DNA from: Agelas oroides
Taxonomy: Eukaryota > Porifera > Demospongiae > Agelasida > Agelasidae
NCBI GenBank assembly: GCA_949130485.1
Contig: OX422185.1
Span: 14,755,011-14,819,010, forward strand
Direction: 5' to 3'
Length of the DNA: 64,000 nt
The position numbers were made by a program, and so were the translations under genes. The notes under the pieces were generated by a model. That model was not told the origin of the DNA, did not search any database, and saw nothing but the letters and a program-made list of their open reading frames with translations. Of this stretch, positions 1-9,214 are shown in pieces. Each line of letters starts with the position of its first letter. The first letter of the stretch is position 1.

Positions 1-183
1 CAAATCCCCTAGGGATTTTGGAACCCCCTCAGTGCTTTTGGTATCCCCCACCGAACAGGGAATTTGGCGTCCGCATGCAAAATTCCCTAGAGAATTTGGC
101 ATCCCCATACACAATTCCCTAGAGAATTTGGCATCCCCATTCATAATTCCCTAGAGAATTTGGCATCCCCATGCAAAAATTCC
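1..183. repeat. Left inverted-repeat region of a DNA transposon, subterminal repeat array
   Basis: Four spaced copies of a unit built on ccctagagaatttggcat follow each other about every 40 bases. The first 28 bases of the window are the exact reverse complement of 1344-1371, so this is one arm of an inverted repeat that encloses the Ulp1/PHD gene. The true outer end lies left of the window. Arms of short palindromic units around a transposon gene are typical of several cut-and-paste superfamilies; the family is not fixed here. Confidence 0.6.
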
Positions 184-272
184 ATACTATTAATATATTA
201 GCTTTCAAATCAATCGCTTCTGTTATGGCACCTTATGTAACAATACAATACTACAATCACTTGAAACATTTA

Positions 273-1008
273 TTACAGTTCCACTGTTCGCTTTCTGCTG
301 GAAATTGCATGCTGTAGACTGACACACTTGAGGTGGTACCAGTCCCCACACGTGTCACACTCGACCATATCATCATATGTTTCTGGCATCTGACAAGTGC
401 AGAACAGTTCAATCTCCATATGGGGGAAATAGGTCTGGTAACGAGGGCCAGCCTTAGTCTGTGGAAAAGGCATCATTGTTTTCCTTTGAAAACATTTCAA
501 CAGATGCTGTCTCATCTTGGACTGGTCAAAGTTCAGTCCTGCTGCATCATCACCAAGGGCTAAGTGGACTGCAAAAGCAATCGCGAAGAGTCCACAGTCT
601 GAAACACCATGCTGTGCATATGGTACATCTATAAACAACGTTGGGTCCATTTCCTCACCATCTTCGTCCTCAGTTTTTACCAGCAGCCTGTAGCTCAAAG
701 CTAACTGGTGAGTAAGTGATGAACTTAGTCGGCCACCTAAAAACTTGCTGTCATAAACAGCAACACTTTGGCCAATACTACTTGAAGTCACCCAATGCCC
801 GGGTCACGAATATGGTGTATCTGGATTCCCTCATGTTGCAGTGCCTCAAAGCCATCTGTCTCGGATAGTAAAGTTGACTGTAGGCCATCTCAAGATGAGG
901 AAACTGCTTCTTGAGCAACTGCTGGGCCAAGTGAATATGCTCATCAGTCAGTTGCCCCCCCTTCACCAGAATCTCCTTCATCTGTGCTGTAAACCTTGGA
1001 ATCTTCAC
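273..1008 (-). pseudogene. Ulp1-like cysteine protease + C-terminal PHD finger, transposon-borne, decayed
   Basis: Read on the minus strand. The N-terminal part (about 880-1008) has the LTDEHIHLAQQLLKKQFP segment that in many transposon-linked Ulp1 proteins of invertebrates precedes the protease core. The central part (about 560-640) has QHGVSDCG, the Gln and catalytic Cys neighbourhood of C48 (SUMO-protease-like) peptidases. The C-terminus (about 320-400) has a PHD-type zinc finger, CxC...CDTCGDWYHLKC. No single frame covers all three parts and at least two frame changes are needed, so it is a broken copy. Possible sources are KDZ/Zisupton-like or other Ulp1-carrying DNA transposons (family knowledge; not resolved). 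A splice acceptor-like CATGTAG just upstream of 1017 suggests that more coding exons once lay further right on the minus strand. Flanking inverted repeats at 1-183 and 1260-1410 place it inside a mobile element. Confidence 0.7.
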
Positions 1009-1259
1009 CTTGTCATCCTACATGGAATAGGTTTATAGTTAATAAAATTACACACATGCATAAATATTTCTGCTCGGTCTCTGCCTGAAAGTTGATGTTC
1101 AAATGAAGATAACTCTACTAGTATGCGTGCTTGTGTGCCAGTATACAGCTGATAGTGTGAGTTGACCAACCTTGGATGAGTCTGGCTTTTCGTTTGGCAA
1201 GTCAAGTAGTCACACAAGTTCACCATGACTGACACCTTTTGATAAGCTCAGCAATCCGA

Positions 1260-1410
1260 TTCATTGAGCTGTACCGTCGCGGGATGCCAAATTCCCCAAG
1301 GGGTGCACTGCAGGGTGCCAGAATCCCTCAGCGTATTTTACTCGGGGGTTCCAAAATCCCTAGGGGATTTGGCTCGGGGGTGCCAAAAACCGGGGAAGCC
1401 AAATTCCCTA
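1260..1410. repeat. Right inverted-repeat region of the Ulp1/PHD transposon
   Basis: Contains 1344-1371, the exact inverted match to window bases 1-28, plus further degenerate ccaaattccc/gggatttgg units. The outer boundary is probably near 1410, where the repeat units stop, but no target-site duplication can be tested because the left end is outside the window. Confidence 0.6.
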
Positions 1411-1925
1411 TGACAGCGGCATGCAGAGACCCTGCTTCACGGCTAATGCATGGCAACCCCCATCTGCAGTTTCTCTATAAGATGCCTCAAGGACTATGCA
1501 ATACAAGCCAGGCTGTGTTTAGACATAGCCTAGAGTTAGCCAGACTGAGTAGCTGCTTATAAGTAGTACAAATAGCTCCATTCTGCTATCCCATTTAACA
1601 AATGTACCTGCTATGGATGATTTTCCAGTGTCTGTCCCAGAGGGTATTGACACACTAGGATACCTCCGCACTCTCTTGTAAATTTTCCGTAACCCTCAAT
1701 AAGGTACTGCATGTCTGTCCTAGAGCATTTCGTCTAATCCCAGGGTAGGCAAATAGTACGTAATCTAGAGGGGATACCCTTATGGTACAGCCCATTATAT
1801 GGTACCACCCCACAACAAGCTCCGCAACCATGACAGTTTTCTCTAAGCTGTTATGCATGCACTTGTGCGGACAGTAGAGTGATAAACCTTGTTTAGCTAC
1901 ATGCCGTGTGCTGTGACCTGATACT
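1411..1925. other. No gene recognised
   Basis: About 500 bases of mixed composition with no homology, repeat or splice-flanked ORF that I can support. Short ORFs here have no recognisable motif. Confidence 0.4.
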
Positions 1926-2005
1926 TCAATGCCGCTTGCTCACGCTCGCCCCACAATGTTCTACATTCGCCTAGTATATAATTGGGGCGAGCCTGAGCGA
2001 GCCCT
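1926..2005. mobile_element. Palindromic MITE, GGGGCGAGC family
   Basis: Arms GCTTGCTCACGCTCGCCCC (from 1928) and GGGGCGAGCCTGAGCGAGC (from 1984) face each other around an AT-rich centre with CTAGTATATA. The same arm recurs about twenty times in the window. Confidence 0.6.
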
Positions 2006-2568
2006 ACATTAACGTGTTGAACGCGAGCGGTGTCTGTATGTATGTATGTATGTATTCGTACATCGTACCGTAAATACATTCGTAATTGTTGAATAACAAT
2101 AGTCACATTGTGAAAATTTGAAAATGCACATGTGGCTATTTATCGGCAGTCTTACAGCCATGTTCTCAACGTAAACCTAAGGGATAAGTGATATGGAGCC
2201 ATCGTGTTCTCGAAATGAAGGTTCGGGGGTCGTCAACATGGCACCATTGTGTTCTCGAAGTGACACACAAAGGACCTCACAAACAATGGAGGAGAAAAGG
2301 AGACATAGAATCGAACGTGACAGAGCACGCTGCGCTGCTGAAACAGCAGAGCAAAAAGAACACAGACTGAGTAAGCCCAGAACAAAAGACAGAGCAAGGC
2401 GTGATTCTCGTGCTGCTGCTGAGGTAGTCAAAACCCGTTGAGGTGTGGCCACGCGAGTGAGTGCCAGTGCACATGCTCCGCCTACCCCGGTTACGTAAGT
2501 GCAAAAGCAATAACCAACCAGATTATTGCCCTTCTCTCCTTCATGCTACTGCTTGCTCAGGCTCGCCC
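1982..2568 (+). mobile_element. 0.6-kb non-autonomous element, copy 1 (GGGGCGAGC ends)
   Basis: The segment from the GGGGCGAGC motif at 1984 to the inverted motif at about 2548 is repeated, inverted, at 9345-9925, and in part at 23625-23925. Both well-preserved copies start and stop at the GGGGCGAGC/GCTCGCCCC motif, so the motif acts as the terminal inverted repeat of this larger element as well as of the short MITEs. It contains the 82-codon ORF 2193-2441. Confidence 0.6.
2193..2441 (+). CDS. Arg/Glu-rich small protein repeated in the 0.6-kb element, copy 1
   Basis: 82 codons from ATG to TGA. The first third is Ser/Pro-rich, the rest highly charged: RIERDRARCAAETAEQKEHR then LSKPRTKDRARRDSRAA. 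Such repeated RERDRxRRAAETxEQRxxRL segments are known at the N-termini of long transposon proteins, Helitron-type ones among others, of sponges and cnidarians (family recollection). So this may be the first exon or N-terminal stub of an autonomous element. The second copy (9475-9714, minus) has the same start, same stop and an in-frame 9-nt deletion, which is what one expects of a translated sequence. Function unknown; likely nuclear or DNA-binding from its basic charge (inference). Confidence 0.45.
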   Translation: MEPSCSRNEGSGVVNMAPLCSRSDTQRTSQTMEEKRRHRIERDRARCAAETAEQKEHRLSKPRTKDRARRDSRAAAEVVKTR

Positions 2569-2640
2569 CACAAATGCAACGCATTCTGCTAGTATATATA
2601 CTAGGGGAATGCAGTGCATTGTGGGGCAAGCGTGAGGGAG
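2546..2640. mobile_element. Palindromic MITE, GGGGCGAGC family
   Basis: Left arm CTGCTTGCTCAGGCTCGCC, right arm ending in TTGTGGGGCAAGCGTGAGG, with matching inner arms around CTAGTATATATACTAG. Almost the whole 95 bases fold back. It overlaps the right end of the 0.6-kb element, so two members share one terminus. Confidence 0.65.
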
Positions 2641-2700
2641 TTGTATGGTGCATTAGTGTTGCATAGCGCTACCTTTTCCCACTTGCATACATCTCACATA

Positions 2701-2746
2701 ACTAGACGAATGCAGGGCATTGTGGGGCGAGCCTGAGCAAGCAGTA
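2701..2746. mobile_element. Half MITE, GGGGCGAGC family
   Basis: Single arm ACTAGACGAATGCAGGGC followed by GGGGCGAGCCTGAGCAAGC; the opposite arm is missing. Confidence 0.5.
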
Positions 2747-3250
2747 TGCCAAGTCAAGTCTGGCCTCCTATTGACTCTGAACACACTGCAAGGCTTGGCA
2801 TGTGTACTGGTTCATACACAATCAGGAAAGCTGTTGAAAAGTCACAGCTATTCAATTATCAGCTACCTTGGTCCTATAGAATAATACTTAAAACAGCAAA
2901 TTTCCCATGTGTAACACATGGGTAACATATGTCACCTGTCCCTCCCTAGCCTCGTACCCAGGCCGTTAATTAGGAAAAACGGCGTGGCAACTTACCCGGG
3001 TTCAAACTGTATACGGATGTGACGTCTAAAAGATTACAGCTGCACCCATACAAGCCATGAAAATTGGATAATGCATGTGATATTTAATCGTAGCCACGTG
3101 ACTGTTCGTAATGTGCAAGCGCGTTGTTATTGCCAGTAGACTCGTTACAGGCTTATATTGGATGGTTACTGTCTTACTTGTCATCTGTAGACGAACTGCT
3201 TGCAGTAGACACGCTCTCGCTCACCGATGTCGATGTGTCCGACTGACAGT
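2747..3250. other. No gene recognised
   Basis: Contains a lone CCTCGTACCCAGGCC-like stretch near 2950, a relic of the AGCCTCGTTCCCAGG MITE family. Nothing else is supported. Confidence 0.35.
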
Positions 3251-3494
3251 AAGTACCGTAGTGTCCCGCTAATACGCCCCCTTCGAAAATACGCCCCCCC
3301 CCCCTCTTTTCCGCCAAAGTTCCTGCACAGGGTAGTTTGACTCGTTATAACGCCCCCCCGGTGAGCGTCTTCTGGAACATCAAAACTACACGTGCTTACT
3401 ATACGTTGCAAGTGCGTTCAGTAAGACTATAGTAGTCGGTGAATCTTTTGTAAGTTTTGTGGCTTTTAGAAAAGCCGGTTAGATGTTCCAAGTT

Positions 3495-3857
3495 TTAAGC
3501 TGCTAGTTTAGCAAACAGGTTTATCAGTCTGTCAAGGTGTTTTTGTTTCCCTCTGAAGATGTACACGCACGGAACCACGAGTCCTTTCCCATCAACTTCA
3601 GAACGTCTTCTGTCACCATTGACGATGCAAGTCATCTCGCTGCCACTCTTGTGCAAGAAATACCAGCAGACTCTGGAAATTTCCCGTGGTACATGACCGA
3701 CAGTGTTGCCGTTCTTGAGGACAGCTACAGCGAAGTCGTCGTGAATGTTATTGACCTCGCGTTGAACTGGCAGCTCTTCTCCGATGTAGGGAGACCACGC
3801 AGCTTTGTAAACGTGATGTCCGCGAACAGTACTCTCGATCCTGAAAGTCGTCGCCAT
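3495..3857 (-). CDS. HIRAN-domain protein, short, single exon
   Basis: 120 codons. ATG at 3857 was chosen because the ten upstream in-frame codons are only a translation of the GGGGCGAGC MITE motif that abuts the start. The domain fills residues ~10-105: VRGHHVYKAAWSPYIGEEL, then HDDFAVAVLKNGNTVGHVPR, ISRVC and a final VPCVYIFRG. This order matches the HIRAN fold (HIP116/RAD5 N-terminal), which in known helicases binds 3' DNA ends; free-standing HIRAN-like proteins are numerous in sponges and cnidarians, often near transposons (family knowledge). No helicase follows it. The ORF is intact. It lies between the two inverted ends of the 3254-5176 element, so it may be cargo of that element rather than a host gene. 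Confident on the fold, unsure of the role. Confidence 0.65.
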   Translation of the reverse strand: MATTFRIESTVRGHHVYKAAWSPYIGEELPVQREVNNIHDDFAVAVLKNGNTVGHVPREISRVCWYFLHKSGSEMTCIVNGDRRRSEVDGKGLVVPCVYIFRGKQKHLDRLINLFAKLAA

Positions 3858-3860
3858 AGT

Positions 3861-3886
3861 TGGGGCGAGCCTGAGCGAGCCCCACA
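3861..3886. mobile_element. GGGGCGAGC motif abutting the HIRAN start codon
   Basis: GGGGCGAGCCTGAGCGAGCC ends within a few bases of the HIRAN ATG on the minus strand and adds an open in-frame extension (Met-Trp-Gly-Ser-Leu). It may replace the native 5' untranslated region. Confidence 0.5.
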
Positions 3887-3917
3887 TAGACGGTACAGCT
3901 GGGAGATTTCATATATG

Positions 3918-3943
3918 TATTATTATTATTATTATTATCATTA
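3918..3943. repeat. ATT microsatellite
   Basis: About eight tandem ATT triplets immediately downstream of the MITE motif. Confidence 0.8.
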
Positions 3944-3954
3944 TCGTACGACCG

Positions 3955-4122
3955 TCACCCGCGCGCCGCGCTTGGTCGCACGAAGTATGTAGGGCTTCGC
4001 ATTCGCGTACATGGCTTCCGTGACCGCAAGAGAATCACCCGCGCGCCGCGCTTGGTCGCATGAAGTATGTAGGGCTTCCAATAGCGCATTAGCGTACATG
4101 GCTTCCGTGACCGCAAGAGAAG
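3955..4122. repeat. 80-bp tandem duplication
   Basis: Two near-identical copies beginning TCACCCGCGCGCCGCGC at 3955 and 4035. Each contains GTATGTAGGGCTTC and ends in GTGACCGCAAGAGAA; the second has a small insertion. Confidence 0.8.
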
Positions 4123-4223
4123 AAGCCGACGTCAAGGAGGAAAAGGACACCATCCGTCAGGTGATCTTTAACAACAAAGAATTCAAGCAATAGCTGTGTG
4201 ATTTCAGTGAACTGTACCCAGGT

Positions 4224-4298
4224 GTAGCCTCCTTCCCAGGCTCTCCCAACTAAGAGGGGGGAGGGCCCTTCTTAGTGGGGAGAGCCTGGGAACGAGGC
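4224..4298. mobile_element. Short MULE-like MITE with 9-bp target duplication
   Basis: A 75-bp foldback with arms AGCCTCCTTCCCAGGCTCTC and GAGAGCCTGGGAACGAGGC. It is flanked on both sides by TACCCAGGT (4215-4223 and 4299-4307). Nine-base duplications are typical of the MULE/Mutator superfamily; the family also occurs at 21886, 41505 and 50874. Confidence 0.75.
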
Positions 4299-4309
4299 TA
4301 CCCAGGTAA

Positions 4310-5000
4310 GCAAGAATGGGAAGCATTTGCCACAATTGTCTCCACTACACAATCTGCCAGAGACAATGATGATGCAAAATATAGACTCTTCTAGCCAGCA
4401 CGACGTTCAGCAACCTGGAGTAGAAACTCTCAGAGAAAATGTCATAGAAAAAATGGAAAACTTTTGTGGCTACCAACAATGGTGTTGAGATAGCAATGAC
4501 ACAGCCCTAATGGAAAAACTGAACCAACCAACATCCACTAACTCACTGGCAATGTGTAAAAAACTACCATTTGAAGCTCATTTGGTCGATAGAAACTCCA
4601 ATGTAAGCTCTCATGCAAACAGGAAATATTATGTCATCACTTTTATATCATTATTAGTGTAATGTCATGTTGTTTACAACAAAAATTGATAAACCATAAC
4701 GGTGATTGTGTACACAAAAAATTGCATGTTAGCCTCTTCCAAACCAATTCATTGTTTCTCACCCCTAAGCAGAAAACTAGATGTGGGTTGGCCAAGAATT
4801 GAAGACTTTCAATTACGAGGTCATTCCTGTGTGAATAATGTACAACGCTGCCTTTGTCATTTCTACACTTGGATGAGGCACAGTAAGCAAACAGCAACTT
4901 TACTTCTTACTAAACACCACGCCAACTTCGACACCTCGACAAGTGCGAAAGGGTACGCGCGCGTGTGTACGAACTGCGCATGCGCAATTGTAGTCCTTGG
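4310..5000. other. No gene recognised
   Basis: ORFs on both strands lack motifs. The only structure is the surrounding transposon ends. Confidence 0.35.
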
Positions 5001-5002
5001 CA

Positions 5003-5050
5003 TACTGCTTGCTCAGGCTCGCCCCACAATGCCCTGCATTCATCTAGTTA
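5003..5050. mobile_element. Half MITE, GGGGCGAGC family
   Basis: CTGCTTGCTCAGGCTCGCCC followed by the ACAATGCCCTGCATTC inner arm and CTAGTTAG; the same layout as the left half of the MITE at 2546. Confidence 0.55.
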
Positions 5051-5176
5051 GTTGATAATGAAAGGCATTGATTTCATAGGGGGGGGGGGGGTGCATCCTC
5101 GAATATAAGCCGCCCCCCACTTTAGGCGGGATGTAGTGTACAAAATGGGGGGGCGTATTAACGGGACACTACGGTA

Positions 5177-5515
5177 CTAACTAGTACCTGACCCTGCTAC
5201 TCTCGAACAGGTCCTTTTTTATAAAGAATCCATTTTGTCTGCAGGTACTGTAGTTGCTGCACACAAGTCAGCGGAAGGAGTTCGAACAAAAGCATCATTC
5301 CAAGCGCTAGCGGTACCACGGAACAGGTATAATACTGTGATGCATTTATGACGCAATTAAAATTCTCTACAACTGTCACGTGAAGCGTTCTGAAATCTGA
5401 TTGGTACTACCATTGGTTTCTACGCCTTAGCCTTTCTCTCCTTCTTTGTTCGGATTCCATAAGTGTGTCGTACATACAACTTGTTCCTGGCTTTCAAACG
5501 TAGCTAGCTTGGCTA
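5177..5515. other. No gene recognised
   Basis: No repeat or coding signal that can be supported. Confidence 0.3.
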
Positions 5516-5534
5516 TATCTTTAGACATGTATAA

Positions 5535-5640
5535 CTTGTGGAAATATTGCATCACACACAAATAGGGCAGAATGCATATATGGAATACGCACGTACCATA
5601 TATACATATATATATACATATATATACATATAAATAAATA
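5535..5640. repeat. Partial copy of the 0.45-kb duplicated segment
   Basis: GTGGAAATATTGCATCA...CACAAAT, then a GGAATACGCACGTACC stretch, matches 6475-6550; it then ends in an ATATAC microsatellite. Confidence 0.6.
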
Positions 5641-5664
5641 GACAAATTTTCGTTTTATCCACAA

Positions 5665-5696
5665 GTGTGGGGCTCGCTCACGCTCGCCCCAACAAT
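5665..5696. mobile_element. GGGGCGAGC motif copy
   Basis: GTGGGGCTCGCTCACGCTCG followed by CCCCAAC; both the direct and inverted forms of the motif are fused in one 28-base stretch. Confidence 0.5.
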
Positions 5697-6474
5697 AGTT
5701 TCATTCCCAGGTCTTCCCAACCTCCAACTGTAGCTTGTAAAACTACAGGTGAAGAACACCTGGGGAAGAGGCTATGTAGAATATCAAATGTATGCCGGTG
5801 TTTGTGGAGCAATATAATAACTTGGGTATGTGCTAATCTTGGGTTCATTGTACACACTCTGTGTCATTACTGTGAAATGGTAGCTACTGCTGCAGGCAGC
5901 AAGGTCTCAAAGCGTTTGGAGGTGGCTTGAATGGTTGCAAGTTGAGGATGAGGGTTCAACATCTTTGTACGAACAAATATATTCCATTGGTTTCCTGTGT
6001 CCCCAACTTATTCACATCTTGGCACTGTCTCCTCAAGTCACAGTCTTTGCATTGATATTTGCTGAGCACATACAGCTGTGGAATCAGGATTCTCTCAGCT
6101 ATGGGGTATGGAGTCAGGGTGGTGCGGACTACACTGTCAGCCCTTTTCCAGAGTACAATTACTGGAACTGTGGTATGGGGTTTTAGAAGCTCTTCTGTAG
6201 CTGTTGCTCACGAGGGTTATTTGGTCGAGTCACGCAGATCTCTTTGGTTTGGGTCCTCACAAGCTAATCGCTCAGTCTTTATTAAATACACTGAGCACTC
6301 CCCGTTGGCAGCTGTGTCACGCAGCACGTTAATAATCAGTCCCCATCTTGCTAGTCATGCCTCCCTTTCCTCACCGTTTTCAAGTCCCTGTTACGTTGGT
6401 TCCCACTGTTCAGCCTTTCTGTCCTGCTAGTCTTGTCTCTTGAGCAACAGTGGTTACATAAACCAATATGCAGT
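5697..6474. other. No gene recognised
   Basis: Overlapping ORFs 5935-6186 and 6059-6430 in two frames have no recognisable domain; I see no repeat with a partner in the window. Confidence 0.3.
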
Positions 6475-6960
6475 GTGGAAATATTGCATCATGCACAAAT
6501 GGGACAGGATGTATATATACGGAATACTCACGTACCAAACATACATATATATAGTGTAGATGCAAGGCATCTTGGGGCGAGCCTGAGCGAGCGGTCGAAT
6601 ACCACATGGATGGGTAATAGTAGTCAGCACACATTACATCACAACTGTGAAAGTATTGTTGTGCAATGCTGTTGTTTCGTCTCTTGTATGCAGGTGTGCA
6701 AGTATGGATGACTCGTTGATGGTTGAGCTGTGTTAAAATAAGGCGCTTTGTTACATCACCGGGACAATACACCTTCCCATGCAGTTTAATAGAGTAAAGA
6801 CATGGTTTTAATAAGTGGGGGTGTGTACTGCTTGATGCAGGGGGTGTGTAGGAACACTTCAGAGGTTAAATTAGGTTAATTTGTAGTGTATATACAATGT
6901 TGCTTCAAGGACAGTTTCTGCATACTGGTAGTATTATGTTGCGCAGGTTATGCTGGTGCA
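6475..6960. repeat. Segmental duplication, copy 1
   Basis: About 0.45 kb (core 6515-6955) repeated in the same orientation at 7205-7625. Shared landmarks in order: GGGGCGAGCCTGAGCGAGC, CACATGGATG, ATTACATCACAACT, CAATGCTGTTGTTTCGTCTC, GTGTGTACTGCTTGATGC. A GGGGCGAGC motif sits inside, so the motif was present before duplication. Confidence 0.75.
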
Positions 6961-7204
6961 TGAGTTTGCTATATACAGCAGTGTAAATATACCGTCAGCT
7001 ATTCAACTGTCAAAAGAATCTCCGCCGCCATCTGGGTTCTGTAAGTAGCCAGGTTTGTCTTCACAAATTGCAGCCCTCTTACAGTAAACTTTCACGCTCC
7101 AGCTACTCCTCCCAAGCCTCTCTCCCTTCGCCGTCTTCGCCAAAAGTGGGAGCGAAAATGTTACTTATAGACCACACGCGGCGCGCGGTTGCGTTAAATT
7201 ACAG

Positions 7205-7625
7205 TCTAAGCAGACATACGGAATACGTACGACAGATATATAGATGCAAGGGGCGAGCCTGAGCGAGCGGTACCATACCACATGGATGCCATATGGGTAA
7301 TAGTATAGTCAGTACACATTACATCACAACTCTGAAAGTGTTGTTGTGCAATGCTGTTGTTTCGTCTCTGGTATGCAGGTGTGCAAGTATGGATGACTCG
7401 ATGGTTGAGCTTTGTTGTTAAAAAGAGGCGCTTTGTTAAATCACTGGGGCAATACACCTTTCCAAGCAGTTAGAGTAAAAGACATGGTTTTAATAAGTGG
7501 GGGTGTGTACTGCTTGATGCAGTGGTGTAGCGACACTTCAGAGGTTTGTAGTGTATATAAAATATTACTTCAATTTAAGGACAGTTTGTGCATACTGGCA
7601 GTATTATGTTGCGTAGGTTAGGTGA
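7205..7625. repeat. Segmental duplication, copy 2
   Basis: Second copy of the 6475-6960 segment, with small indels (for example TA-rich differences near 7550). About 250 bases of unrelated sequence separate the copies. Confidence 0.75.
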
Positions 7626-7635
7626 GTTCTATGTA

Positions 7636-7775
7636 TATGTTATTACATGAGCGGGAGTGCAATATCGTTTATGTTGCACGAGGGATTGATGTTGACCCGA
7701 GGGCGAAGCCCGAGGGTCAACATCAACCCGAGGGCAACATCAACGATATTGCGCTTCCGCTCATGTAATAACATA
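7636..7775. mobile_element. 140-bp palindromic MITE
   Basis: Ends TATGTTATTACATGAGCGG and its inverse (…CCGCTCATGTAATAACATA), with inner arms GCAATATCG/CGATATTGC and a GTTGACC…GGTCAAC core. Nearly the whole unit can form one hairpin. It lies just upstream of a TATA-like box. Confidence 0.7.
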
Positions 7776-7802
7776 CTTGTTGCGCATGCGCGACACGGCC
7801 GT

Positions 7803-7810
7803 TATATAAG
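7803..7810 (+). promoter_or_regulatory. TATA-like box
   Basis: TATATAAG, 28 bases before the ATG at 7838 and next to a palindromic MITE end. Position and sequence fit a core promoter for a short first exon; the downstream ORF is tiny, so support is modest. Confidence 0.3.
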
Positions 7811-7837
7811 GGAGCATCCTAGATACGAGAGAACGCA

Positions 7838-7948
7838 ATGGAAGACGGTGAATCGGCAAGCAGTTGCAGCCAGAAAGGACGCGTTTCACGGAGGCCTAGT
7901 TTAGTGAGTCCTAACACAGCAGCGTCGACCTTTCTACTATACTGGTAA
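7838..7948 (+). CDS. Short ORF starting MEDGESASSC, unknown
   Basis: 36 residues, Ser-rich: MEDGESASSCSQKGRVS then RRPSLVSPNTAAS. I do not recognise it. Interest comes from an inverted relative at 8161-8256 that begins MEDGELASSYPQNG: the two starts are about 300 bases apart and face each other. A TATA-like box lies upstream. It may be a first exon whose continuation is lost; the stop TAA overlaps a weak donor-like GTAATT. Confidence 0.25.
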   Translation: MEDGESASSCSQKGRVSRRPSLVSPNTAASTFLLYW

Positions 7949-8160
7949 TTCTCCGCGAGTACAGAAGGCGCTTCGTTTCCGACGTACTTTGCACCCAGTC
8001 CGCCATCCACTGCCATTCACGCTTCCAGAAATAGGCCGAGAACGTGGGGTAAGAGTGGCACTACTATTTTCCTTTCACAACAATCCGTCAGAGAGAAGCC
8101 CCTACGTCTTCACCGGTTATTCCATCGAGAACGGTCGCGGAAACAGTGTGTGGAAGGCGC

Positions 8161-8256
8161 CTACGCCCTGTGGTCCGACATGCACTGCAATTCCAGGTTA
8201 GTCGCTAATCTCGTACCGTTTTGGGGGTAGCTACTCGCCAATTCACCGTCCTCCAT
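8161..8256 (-). CDS. Short ORF starting MEDGELASSY, inverted relative of 7838-7948
   Basis: 31 residues on the minus strand. The first ~15 codons align with the plus-strand ORF (MEDGE.ASS..Q.G), and the base match runs across the start codon (GCAATGGA/GACGGTGAAT). After that the two diverge. Unknown function. Confidence 0.2.
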   Translation of the reverse strand: MEDGELASSYPQNGTRLATNLELQCMSDHRA

Positions 8257-8281
8257 TGCTATCTTTCAGCGCACACCTGGT

Positions 8282-8357
8282 GTGCAACATGACTTCCGGT
8301 GCAACATGACTTCCGGTGCAACATGACATCCGGTGCAACATGACATCCGGTGCAACG
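8282..8357. repeat. 17-bp tandem repeat
   Basis: GTGCAACATGACTTCCG four times plus a partial fifth; the last two full units carry ACATCC instead of ACTTCC. Confidence 0.9.
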
Positions 8358-8765
8358 TTGCATTAGAAAATTGTATTATGATGTGCAACAAAATATATTA
8401 ATTTACTTGTCAGATTGGCTATCATTCAGACAACAATAATTATATATGGATCACAGGATTTTTAATAGAGTTGTGTAAGTAACAAGTTCTGTAGGACAGG
8501 CTCTTACAATCATTCTTACCACTGGAACCAACAGCTTCCTGGAATTAAGTTTGCATCCTTTCTATGTACTTTTAAATATTGCTTGAAACAATTCCTGTTG
8601 TAACTGTATCATTTGATTGGTCTCTGTCATTGTTGTAAACTACTTGTATCTCTGTGTTTGACATGCTAGCATACACTTAGTATTCGTTCATGCATTCGTC
8701 TCAGGGCACATTCTTTGTACTAGCTACATAGCTACTTATGTTCTTTTTGCATTCAACTCTTGATG
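8358..8765. other. No gene recognised
   Basis: AT-rich, no supported feature. Confidence 0.35.
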
Positions 8766-8767
8766 TA

Positions 8768-9000
8768 CAATGCATTTCTCTCTCCTCGGGGGTTTCAGCT
8801 GCCAGTCTATCATCTGCTGTAACCTCGTTTCTCTCTCCTCGGGGGCTTCAACTGCCAACCTTTCGCGCTGGTTGGTGCTCTTCCGATCCGATATAATCTT
8901 GTTTCTCTCTCCTGGGAGGTTTCAGCTGCCAGTCTATCTCTCATTCGGTGTAACCTCATTTCTCTCTCCCCAGGGGTCTCAGTTGCTGCTCTTTCGCGTT
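8768..9000. repeat. Degenerate ~57-bp tandem repeat
   Basis: Four units each with TTTCTCTCTCC(T/C)..GGG followed by TCAGCTGCCA or TCAACTGCCA. Alternate units resemble each other most (CTATC versus CTTTCGCG endings), so the array may have grown as a dimer. Confidence 0.75.
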
Positions 9001-9214
9001 CACGGGTACTTTTCCGCTGTGAAGTAGCTTGTCTTTCACTAACAGTTTGAGCAGTGTGCCTGATTTGAGAGCTCTTCTAGGATTGCTCTGGGTATCCATG
9101 TTGAACAAACCTTGTAGGCTAAAACACTGAATAAAACACTGATGTAATGTAAAACTCTGTACCGTCTTTTCGATATCCTGTCCGCACTTGTACTCGGCGT
9201 GCGCAATGTTTCTG

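Larger units (their letters stand above)
3254..5176. mobile_element. TA-flanked element with TACCGTAGTGTCCCG inverted ends, possibly composite
   Basis: Left end TACCGTAGTGTCCCGCTAAT plus C-rich tract at 3254; right end GGGGGGCGTATTAACGGG then ACACTACGGTA ending at 5176. The same inverted pair bounds a compact 309-bp MITE at 62037-62345. Here the ends are 1.9 kb apart, so either this is a longer member carrying the HIRAN ORF, or two separate half-copies happen to face each other. Terminal TA on both sides suggests a Tc1/mariner-type target duplication (inference). Confidence 0.4.

Noticed and set aside
3537-3992. 151-codon plus-strand ORF
   Set aside because: Complement of the HIRAN ORF; ends in the ATT microsatellite (poly-Tyr).
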